In this document: piece by piece, positions 46,608 through 55,240 of the stretch
Layout: every line of letters starts with the position of its first letter
Numbering within the stretch: position 1 is the first letter of the stretch
Source: an uncultured Clostridia bacterium
Lineage (GTDB): Bacteria; Bacillota; Clostridia; TANB77; CAG-508
Direction: 5' to 3'
Assembly: GCA_948805675.1 (NCBI GenBank)
Contig: CAQIBN010000002.1
Coordinates: forward strand, 62,001 to 126,000
DNA: 64,000 nucleotides
Made by a program: the position numbers and the translations under genes
The notes under the pieces: generated by a model
What the model was told of the DNA's origin: nothing
Seen by the model: the letters and a program-made list of their open reading frames with translations, nothing else
The model's database searches: none

Positions 46608-48924
46608 TTAACTTATTATTTGTAAACCAGCAAATTTAGCCATTAATCTTTTATTTCCTACTTTATCAAAACATATATCTACTTTTAAATCATCATCTTC
46701 TTTTTCAACTTTTTTAATGGTACCTTCTCCAAACTTTTTATGATATACCCTCTGCCCAGACTGATACATATTAATATCTACTTCTTTCTTTTCCTCAAAA
46801 GATTTTAGAAAACTTTCTGCTGTTCTAAATGCAAAACCATTTGAAGATTTATTTGAATCTACCCCCATTGCTACATTCTGTATTTTCGAATTTTCTCCTT
46901 CTATTTTATATGTTTTAATTTTTCCTCCTGACGCTCCTTTATATTCCCATTTATATGAACTATCTTCAAATTTATCTTCTACTTTTTCCCCTACTACATC
47001 ATCATATCCATCTAATAGTTCTTGTGGAATTTCTTTAATAAATCTTGATATAGAGTTATAACTTGTAGAACCAAAAATAGTTCTTCTTTTTGCACATGTT
47101 AGATACAAATATTGTTTTGCTCTTGTAATACCTACATAAAATAGTCTTCTTTCTTCCTCTAACTCTTTTGGCTCTCCAATAGATTTATAACCTGGGAAAA
47201 TCCCTTCTTCCATTCCTACTAAAAATACTGCTGGAAACTCTAATCCCTTTGCACTATGAAGTGTCATTAATGTAACAGATTCCTCAGCTTCTTCCATATT
47301 ATCTATATCACTTGATAATGTTATACCTTCCAAAAATTCAGAAAGTGTATTATCTACAGATTGTTCTTCAAACTCCATTGCAACAGTTAAAAACTCGTCT
47401 AAGTTTTGTATTCTTGATTCAGCTTCTATTGTGTTTTCTAACTCTAAAGCTTTTGTATAGCCTGTCTTTCTTAAAGTTTCTTTAATTAATTCAGAAATTA
47501 ACATTTCATCCTTTTTAGCTCTTAATTCCTCTATTATATCTATAAATTCTCTTGAATTTACAAAAACTCGATTTAGTCCATATTGTTCTGCATTTTTAAT
47601 AATATTATACATAGACTTTCCGTTCTACTTCAGATATTTGTGCAATATTATCAAGGCTTGTCTTTCCAATTCCACGTTTTGGTTCATTTATTATTCTTTT
47701 TAAAGACATATTATCAGATGTATTAAATATTAACCTCAAATATGCAATTATATCTTTTATTTCTTTTCTTTCATAGAATTTTAACCCACCTATAATCTTA
47801 TAAGGTATATCTTCTCTTCTTAATATATCTTCTATTGCTCTTGATTGTGAGTTCATTCTGTAAAGAATTGCAAAATCTGAAAATTTAAAATATTCCTCAG
47901 TTTTTAGAAATCTTATTTGATTAATTATATATGATGCTTCATCATATTCATCATTTCCACTATATATACAAGGTATATGTCCTTCACCATTTTCTGTCCA
48001 AAGCTTTTTATCATATTTAGCTTCATTATTTTTAATTACTGCATTAGCAGTTTTTAAAATATTTCCTGTACATCTATAATTTTGCTCTAATTTTATTATT
48101 TTAGTTCCTGGAAAATCTTTTTCAAAATTTAATATATTAGAAATATCTGCACCTCTAAAAGAATAAATCCCTTGGTCATTATCTCCAACAACTGTTATAT
48201 TCCCATACCTAGAAGCTAAAATTGATACTAACATAAACTGAGATTTATTAGTATCTTGATATTCGTCAACCAATACATATTTAAATTTCTCTGTATAATA
48301 TTCTAATACATCTGGATTTTCTGTTAATATTCTTATTGTATAATTAATAATATCGTCAAAATCTATACTATTATTTTCTTTTAGCCTTGTTTGATACAAT
48401 TCATAAATTTTACCAATTGTTTCTCTTCTATAATCATTTGCATATTTTACCATATATGCTTTTGGTTCTAACATCTCATTTTTTCCATTACTAATTTCTG
48501 ATAAAACAGCTCTATCTGTGAATAATTTGTCATCTACCTTCAGTTCTTTTAAACATTCTTTTATTAAAGTTTTTTGGTCAGATGTATCAAAAATTATAAA
48601 AGAACTATCAAACCCTATTCTATCTATATATCTTCTTAAAATCTTTACACATATTGAATGAAATGTCCCCATCCAAATGTCATTTGCTTGCTCTCCTACT
48701 ATATTCTCTATTCTTTGTTTCATTTCATTTGCTGCTTTATTTGTAAATGTAATTGCAAGTATATTCCATGGTTTTACATTCTTATTTTGCATTAAATATG
48801 CAATCTTATGTGTTAAAACTTTTGTTTTTCCACTTCCTGCACCTGCTATTACAAGGCTTGGCCCTTCTGTATTTTCTACAGCCTCTCTTTGTTTATTATT
48901 TAATTGACTTAATAAATCTTGCAT
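46608..48924 (-). CDS. pcrA: ATP-dependent DNA helicase PcrA (UvrD family), read through a +1 shift at CGG
   Basis: Superfamily 1A 3'-5' helicase for repair, rolling-circle replication and clearing of transcription conflicts. Walker A is AGAGSGKT near residue 28; the other motifs (ITFTNKAANEMKQR, VLVDEYQDTNKSQF, VGDNDQGIYSFRGA, EQNYRC) lie before the shift. At codon 435 CGG (47622-47620) breaks the frame. Skipping C gives EVEGKSMYNIIKNAEQYG and then motifs V/VI (VTLMTLHSAKGLEFPAVFLV, RRLFYVGITRAK) and the C-terminal Tudor-like RVYHKKFGEGTI. Joined length is 771 aa. Without the shift the second helicase domain would be missing. Confidence 0.95.
47620..47622 (-). other. CGG +1 frameshift site in pcrA
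   Basis: Codon 435. Context GTA GAA CGG AAA GTC TAT GTA TAA. Dropping C gives GAA GGA AAG TCT ATG. The zero frame stops after 4 codons. Confidence 0.92.
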
Positions 48925-49071
48925 TTTTATCTCCTTCTATATTTGTAATTTCATTAAATATTATTTATCTATATTTAGTTTTAAGTATATTAATTTATAA
49001 TTACTCTTAATATCATAATTCACTTTTTACACCATAAATCTGCATTATATTAATTCATATTACAGGTTTAA

Positions 49072-49539
49072 TTAATTATTAGTACTTTGTATTTTATCTA
49101 AAGTTTTATTTACACACATTTTTATTTCTTGAGCACAATACAAAAAAGTATCTAAATTATATCCCCAAGGGTCTTTTATATCATAATCTTTATTTTCACC
49201 TAATATTTCTGCATATTCCTTCATTGTATATACCTTTTCTTTTATTTCAGGATACATACTCATAACACTTACTTTGTGTGAAACAGTTGCACATAATACT
49301 AAATCCATTTCTAATATATCAGAATTTACAATATTAGTTGAACGATGACTTTTTAAATCTATATCGTTTTTTTTCATTGCCTCAATTGCGTTATATGATG
49401 CAAATTCACCATTTTCTGCAAAAGTCCCTGATGAACATACTTCTATATTAAGTCTTCTTTTCTGAGCCTCTTCTTTCATTATAGCTTCAGCCATTGCACT
49501 TCTACAAATATTACCTGTGCATATAAACATTACCTTCAT
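49072..49539 (-). CDS. Low-molecular-weight protein tyrosine phosphatase family
   Basis: A 155-aa enzyme with the P-loop CTGNICRS (Cys7, Arg13) at the N-terminus and the general-acid DPWG segment in the second half (KDYDIKDPWGYNLDTF). Known arginine phosphatases of the YwlE type have Thr at the P-loop position that is Ile here, which points to phosphotyrosine rather than phosphoarginine as substrate. ATG 49539 is chosen because the conserved fold begins there; the longer frame from 49608 has no family similarity. Confidence 0.85.
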   Translation of the reverse strand: MKVMFICTGNICRSAMAEAIMKEEAQKRRLNIEVCSSGTFAENGEFASYNAIEAMKKNDIDLKSHRSTNIVNSDILEMDLVLCATVSHKVSVMSMYPEIKEKVYTMKEYAEILGENKDYDIKDPWGYNLDTFLYCAQEIKMCVNKTLDKIQSTNN

Positions 49540-49666
49540 CAAAATTTCCCTTTCTTTGTCATTTTCCTCATTATAGCAACTATTTTTTTGAAATGCAATA
49601 TAGAACATTAAACATTACAAATATTAGCTGAACTCATTGTTACTAGCCACTACTAATAAAGTATTG

Positions 49667-49698
49667 GCTCTAAAATTAATTTAAAAAAACTTTAGAGC
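49667..49698. terminator. Hairpin downstream of the ZIP gene
   Basis: GCTCTAAA pairs with TTTAGAGC around an AT-rich loop. It is about 100 bp beyond the ZIP stop on the minus strand; a weak terminator. Confidence 0.4.
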
Positions 49699-49800
49699 AA
49701 AATATTTAAAAGGTTTATTCTAAAAATAACATATTATTAAAACATGGATAACTAGTAACAACTAATTTATTATTTCTAAAATAAATTATATATTAATATT

Positions 49801-50544
49801 CTAAACAGTAGTAGAAAGAATACCTAATAAAAATCCAATAATATTTCCTACAGCATTCATTCTACCTTTATATATTTTATTTGATTCAGGTATTAATTCC
49901 CCTGAAACAATATATAGCATGCAACCTGCTGCAAATGCAAGGCACATTGCAATTATTTTTTGAGAAATTGTTCCTATTATTGCTCCAAAAAATGCTCCTA
50001 ATCCTGTAGTAACTCCTGACAAAACCACATATAACATTACTTTACTTGCTTTTATCCCTCCACTTTTCATAGGAATTGCCATAGATATGCCCTCTGGAAT
50101 ATCATGAAGAGCTATAGCTATTGCTAAAGAATAACCTAATTTTAATGAGGCCTCAAATCCTGAACCAATTGCAAGTCCCTCTGGAAAATTATGTATTGCA
50201 AGCCCTATACTTACAATAATACCTGTTTTTAACAAACTATTCTTATTTTTTAATATTCTATTATTATTTGTAAACTTTTTTTCAACTAATAAATCACAAC
50301 CTATCATGCTTATTATTCCTAAAATAATTCCTACTAAAATATTGTATATATTTGATATCTCTAATGCCTCTGGTATAAGTTCAAAACAAACAATTGCAGT
50401 CATAAGTCCAGATGCTAATGATAATATAAAGCCTAAAAACTTTTTAGAATGCGTTTTTAATAATACTCCTAAAATCCCACCAATAGTTGTTCCAAATGTT
50501 CCAAAAAATAATCCTAATAATGTTGTTTTTAATAATTCACTCAA
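49801..50544 (-). CDS. ZIP family divalent metal transporter
   Basis: A 247-aa membrane protein with about eight helices and the two signature metal-binding helices: HNFPEGLAIGSG (helix 4) and HDIPEGISMAIP (helix 5). The family imports zinc and other divalent metals. It starts at TTG with AGGAG 8 nt upstream. It appears to be a single-gene unit; I see no metal-regulator box. Confidence 0.92.
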   Translation of the reverse strand: MSELLKTTLLGLFFGTFGTTIGGILGVLLKTHSKKFLGFILSLASGLMTAIVCFELIPEALEISNIYNILVGIILGIISMIGCDLLVEKKFTNNNRILKNKNSLLKTGIIVSIGLAIHNFPEGLAIGSGFEASLKLGYSLAIAIALHDIPEGISMAIPMKSGGIKASKVMLYVVLSGVTTGLGAFFGAIIGTISQKIIAMCLAFAAGCMLYIVSGELIPESNKIYKGRMNAVGNIIGFLLGILSTTV

Positions 50545-50712
50545 AATAAATACTCCTTTAAAATAAACTTTATATTAGTTTATTTTAAAAGAGTTATTTT
50601 ATGAATTTTTTATATTATATATTTAATCATTTTTTTATTATTTTAAACTCTTTACTTTTTTCATAAGGTTGCATTATACTATTCTTTTATAATCAAATTC
50701 ATGAATATCATA

Positions 50713-51775
50713 TTATTCTTCATTTCCTTTTAATCTTTCAGCACGATCTGCGGTAATTAAATTATCAATCATTTCATCTAAGTTACCATTTAGAAAATCA
50801 TCCATTTGATATATACTCATTCCTATTCTATGATCTGTTATTCTTCCCTGAGGATAATTATATGTTCTTATTTTCTCACTTCTATCACCAGTTCCAACTT
50901 GAACTCTTCTTTCATTTGCAAGTTTCGCATCTCTTTCTTCTCTTTCTTTTTCATAAAGTCTAGATTTTAATAATTTCATAGCATATTCTCTATTTTGCAA
51001 TTGTGATCTTTCTGTTTGACATTCTGCTATAATACCTGTAGGAATGTGAGTTAACCTTACAGCTGATGAAGTTTTATTAACATGTTGACCACCTGCACCA
51101 GATGCTCTATATACATCCATTTTTATATCAGATGGATTAATTTCTATTTCTACATCTTCTACTACTGGTAATACTGCAACAGTAGATGCAGATGTATGTA
51201 TTCTACCACTACTTTCTGTATCTGGTACTCTTTGTACTCTATGACCTCCACTTTCAAATTTTAGCCTACTATATACACCTTTGCCTGTTACCATAAATGA
51301 AATTTCTTTATATCCACCAAGTCCTGTTTCATTTTCATTTAATACATCTATTTTCCAATGTTTTCTTTCTGCATACATAGAATACATTCTAAATAATGTT
51401 CCAGCAAATAAGGCTGCTTCATCTCCACCTGTTCCAGCTCTTATTTCACATATTACATTTTTATCATCATCTGGGTCTTTTGGAATTAATAAGACTTTTA
51501 ATTCTTCTTCTATTTTTGGTAATCTTTCTTTAGCATCTAGCATATCTGCTTCTGCAAGTTCTTTTAGTTCTGAATCATTTAACATTTCTTTTGCTTCTTC
51601 TAATTGTTTTTGCACATTTTTATATTCCCTAAACTTTTCTACAATTGGCTCTAATTCTGAATGTTCTTTCATAAACTCACGCCATTCATTTTGTTTAGAA
51701 ATAATATCAGGGTCACTTATTTTACCGAGTTAACTCAATATATCTTTTTTCTACGTCTTCTAATTTTTGAAACAT
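50713..51775 (-). CDS. prfA: Peptide chain release factor 1, read through a +1 shift at CGG
   Basis: RF1 terminates translation at UAA and UAG. ATG 51775 (GAGGAG 9 nt upstream) opens MFQKLEDVEKRYIELT, then codon 17 is CGG (51727-51725) followed directly by TAA in the zero frame. Skipping C gives GKISDPDIISKQNEW and joins the remaining 337 codons. These contain the GAGGQHVNKTSSAVRLTH catalytic loop and the RVPDTES anticodon-like region (P-x-T). Joined length is 353 aa, normal for RF1. The only ATG after the shift that could start a shorter protein would lose the first 33 residues and has no ribosome binding site. Confidence 0.95.
51725..51727 (-). other. CGG +1 frameshift site in prfA, directly before UAA
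   Basis: Codon 17. Context TTA ACT CGG TAA AAT. Dropping C gives ACT GGT AAA ATA AGT GAC. The zero-frame codon right after CGG is a stop that RF1 itself reads, so RF1 level could in principle influence its own synthesis. Confidence 0.92.
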
Positions 51776-51858
51776 TTTAAAAATCTCCTCTTTTACATAA
51801 TTTTCAAGTATTACTATTATATACTAAAAACAGTATATTTTCAAGATATATAAAATAT

Positions 51859-53868
51859 TTAATCAACTAATTCAATTAGTTGATAATCTACATTTATCTT
51901 ATCTAGAATTTGTCTTTCTCTATTTGTACATGTAAATAAAATTATTTGATTTTTATTAAAATTATCTATCAAAAATTTTAGAGTATTTTCTAATCTTTCA
52001 TCATCATAATAAGCAAATGCCTCATCTAAAATTATTGGCATATTCTCATTAGAGATTTCTTTTACCATTGATAATCTTAAAGACAAATATAATTGTTCTA
52101 TTGTTCCGCCACTTAATTTTTCCGCAGATACATACTCTCCATTTGGTAACTCTACTATAATTCCCTCTTCGTCATTAACTGTAACCTTTTTATATTTTCC
52201 ATTAGAAATTTGCATTATATTTTTTGATAAATTTGATGTAAACTTTGGAGTTACATTATTTTTCATTTTCTCATATGCTTCACTTAATAAAATTCTTGCT
52301 GTATTTATTTTATCATTTTTATCTTTCAACTCATCATAATTTTGTTTTTCTATTTCTAATAATTCCTCTATATTAACTAAATTTTCTAAATTATCTATTA
52401 TATTATTTTTATTAAATTGTAATGTATTTAAATTTAATTCTTTTTGTCTAATTAAATTTTGTATATTATCTATTACTTCGCTAAAATCTATACAATTAAA
52501 TAATATATTTAATTCATCATTATTTATTTTATATATATATTTATTTTTTATTCTTTGTTTTTCCATATTTATTTCTTTATTTATTTTCTCATGTATTCTT
52601 TCTATTTCTTTTATTGGTTCTTCATTATTTTTCTCTAGTAATTTAATTTCATTTTCTAAATAACTTATTTTTTCATTTAATTCATAATTAATTCTATTTA
52701 TTTTTTCTTTTATTTTTTTATTTTCTTTTTTAATATTATTTTTCTTTATAAAATAGTATAATATTATTCCTATTATCGGTATTAATGAAATTAATAATAA
52801 ACTTGTATTTTTTGTTAATATAAATGTTAAAACATCTAAAACAGTAAAAATAAATATTAAAATAAAATAAATTTTATTATTTATTTTTAATTCATTTATT
52901 TTATTAAAATAATTATTACTGTTATTGTTTATTTTATTATTTATTTTCCTATTTAATTTTTTATCTAATTTCTGTTCTTTAAATATTTGATTTTTCTCTT
53001 TTTCATTTAATAATAAATTTAATTCTTGTTTTTTTTCTTTTATTATTTTTTCGTTTTTTTCTATTACTTTTTTATTCAAATTTATTTTTTCAATTTCAAT
53101 TTTCTCTATTTCTTTTTTTTCTTTTAATTCCTTTAAATATTTTTCTTTTAATTTTTCTTTTTCTATTTCATTATTTAGTTTTTTTATTTGTTCTTCTATT
53201 ATATATTTATTTTGTTTTACATTTTCCAAATCTTCAATTTCTTTTTCATATTTATTTATTTTATTTATTACTAAATTTATTGGTTTTCCTTGACTTCTAT
53301 CTGTCCCAATTTCATCTAATTGTTTTTTATTTAATTTATCAATTGCTTTTTTATATGATATATTATCATCACCAGTCCCTGCCAAATTAGCAATTTTTTG
53401 TATATAAATATTTTGGTCTTGTTTATTTAATTTCACTTGTTGTTGCATAGATACAATACTTGATAAAAACATAAATTCATCTATTTTTGTTTGTTCAAAA
53501 AAGAATTCATTTCCAATATTTTTATCTATATTAAATTGCTTAGATATATCTTCTAAATTTTCATTATATATTTTAGGATTTTTTTTACCAAACTCTCTGA
53601 ATACTTCAAATTCCTCTTCCGAATCTAATTTATATTTTATTTTTCCTGAAAAATCTCCTTCTCCCCATGGTTTATATAAATCATAATCAGAATAAATTTT
53701 TCCTTTTTTATTTTTTGATGTTCCATATAATATATTATGAATAAATTTTAAAAGTGTAGATTTACCAGCTTCATTTTTTCCATAAATTAAATTTATTTTT
53801 TCTGACAAATTATATTCTTTATTATTGATATTTCCAAAAGAATTTATTTTTATATTTTTAATTTTCAA
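51859..53868 (-). CDS. SbcC/YhaN-like AAA ATPase with long coiled coil
   Basis: A 669-aa SMC/Rad50-like ATPase. Walker A is YGKNEAGKSTLL (about 30-41); then a long Lys/Glu/Asn coiled coil interrupted by two hydrophobic segments (about 330-370), as in B. subtilis YhaN; then the ABC signature LSGGTIEQLYLSLRL and Walker B PIILDEAFAYYD. It probably works with the phosphoesterase just upstream as a membrane-linked DNA-processing nuclease complex. Start: a TTG at 53868 has GGAG 8 nt upstream and gives a typical MKIKNIKINSFG beginning; an in-frame GTG lies at 53877. Confidence 0.85.
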   Translation of the reverse strand: MKIKNIKINSFGNINNKEYNLSEKINLIYGKNEAGKSTLLKFIHNILYGTSKNKKGKIYSDYDLYKPWGEGDFSGKIKYKLDSEEEFEVFREFGKKNPKIYNENLEDISKQFNIDKNIGNEFFFEQTKIDEFMFLSSIVSMQQQVKLNKQDQNIYIQKIANLAGTGDDNISYKKAIDKLNKKQLDEIGTDRSQGKPINLVINKINKYEKEIEDLENVKQNKYIIEEQIKKLNNEIEKEKLKEKYLKELKEKKEIEKIEIEKINLNKKVIEKNEKIIKEKKQELNLLLNEKEKNQIFKEQKLDKKLNRKINNKINNNSNNYFNKINELKINNKIYFILIFIFTVLDVLTFILTKNTSLLLISLIPIIGIILYYFIKKNNIKKENKKIKEKINRINYELNEKISYLENEIKLLEKNNEEPIKEIERIHEKINKEINMEKQRIKNKYIYKINNDELNILFNCIDFSEVIDNIQNLIRQKELNLNTLQFNKNNIIDNLENLVNIEELLEIEKQNYDELKDKNDKINTARILLSEAYEKMKNNVTPKFTSNLSKNIMQISNGKYKKVTVNDEEGIIVELPNGEYVSAEKLSGGTIEQLYLSLRLSMVKEISNENMPIILDEAFAYYDDERLENTLKFLIDNFNKNQIILFTCTNRERQILDKINVDYQLIELVD

Positions 53869-53881
53869 ACATATCACTCCA

Positions 53882-54961
53882 TTATTTATCTAATATTTCT
53901 AATCCTATTTCAAATACCTCATTAAAAAAGTCTTCTTTTAATGGATGTTTTTTTATTTGCTCTAATATCTCTTTTGCAAACATTCCTTTTAATGTTGTCT
54001 CCCTAGAAATATCTTCTATATTATACTCAGTTATTGTTTTATTTTTAATTTTTAAAATATTTTCATTATTATTTAATTTGTTTATTTCATTCATATTTAT
54101 TTCAAAATTTCTTGTACCTACTAAATTGATTTTATAAAATGTATTTTCTTCTATCTCAATACTATTTATTTTTTCTATTAATTCTTCATCTGAATTTACT
54201 TCACTAATATTTATTTCTTTTTCTTTAAATACTTTTGGATCCATTTTTATAAATTCAAGATTTAATTTATTTTTTTCTATTTCTCCTACAATCATACCAT
54301 GATTTCCTAATTCATCAAATCCTAAAGATATTGTAGAACCTGGATAAATTATTTTTTCATTATTATCTAAATTATAATTTGTTTTGTGGATATGTCCTAA
54401 TGCTGTATAATCAAAACCTTTTTGTTCTAATACCTTTTTAGAAATAGGATTATAATTATTTTCTATTGAATCTGAACCATCTAATGTTCCATGTATTATT
54501 AATATATTTATTTTATCTTTATTATCTAACGTAATTTCTTCTAAATTTAATCTTCCTAAATAAAAATCATCAAAACCATACCCATAAATATTAACTTCAT
54601 TTAGCTCTATTTTCTCCAATTCAGATTTAAATATATGTACATTATTATTCCAATTAAAATTATTATAAAATGAATTTTTTATATATGGATCATGGTTTCC
54701 TGGTGAAATAAATACCTTTGTATTTGGTATTGTTTTAAATAAATTATTTATATATTCTATTGTACTTTCCCTTATATATTTATGTTCATATAAATCACCT
54801 GAAATAAATAAATATGGTATCTCATTTTGTTTTATATATTCTATAACTTTTCTAAATGTTTCTTTTTGTTCTATTCTTCTTAATTTGCATAAATCTGTTT
54901 TATTACTTAAAGTAATAAATGGTGTATCAAAATGCATATCTGCTATATGTACAAATTTCAT
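53882..54961 (-). CDS. SbcD/YhaO-like metallophosphoesterase
   Basis: A 359-aa calcineurin-like nuclease. All metal motifs are present: HIADMHFDTPF, ISGDLYEHKY, SPGNHDPYI, LIIHGTLDG and ALGHIHKTN. The C-terminal part should bind the partner ATPase. It ends 13 bp before the ATPase start, so the two form an operon. The pair resembles YhaO-YhaN of B. subtilis, associated with single-strand break or replication-fork repair. Confidence 0.88.
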   Translation of the reverse strand: MKFVHIADMHFDTPFITLSNKTDLCKLRRIEQKETFRKVIEYIKQNEIPYLFISGDLYEHKYIRESTIEYINNLFKTIPNTKVFISPGNHDPYIKNSFYNNFNWNNNVHIFKSELEKIELNEVNIYGYGFDDFYLGRLNLEEITLDNKDKINILIIHGTLDGSDSIENNYNPISKKVLEQKGFDYTALGHIHKTNYNLDNNEKIIYPGSTISLGFDELGNHGMIVGEIEKNKLNLEFIKMDPKVFKEKEINISEVNSDEELIEKINSIEIEENTFYKINLVGTRNFEINMNEINKLNNNENILKIKNKTITEYNIEDISRETTLKGMFAKEILEQIKKHPLKEDFFNEVFEIGLEILDK

Positions 54962-55181
54962 AAATTATATTTTCCTTTCCAACCAACTTTTTCTCTAAAA
55001 AAACGCTTGACTTTTTATAGTTGGTATTTCTTTTGTTATATTACTTTTTATATCACACCTACTTTTTTGAGTCAATAGATTTTGAACATTTGTTTTAATA
55101 AAATTCTAAAAAATTATATACTATATAATTTTTTTCTTATTAAAATATGTATATAATTTTTCTTATTTATATACAAAAAAT

Positions 55182-55218
55182 AAATGATTAATTAACTCTA
55201 AACTTTAATTAATCATTT
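55182..55218. terminator. Bidirectional terminator after the VirD4-like gene
   Basis: AAATGATTAATTAA pairs with TTAATTAATCATTT. It lies 23 bp beyond the stop at 55241. Confidence 0.75.
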
Positions 55219-55240
55219 ATCTTTATATTCAAATATATTT

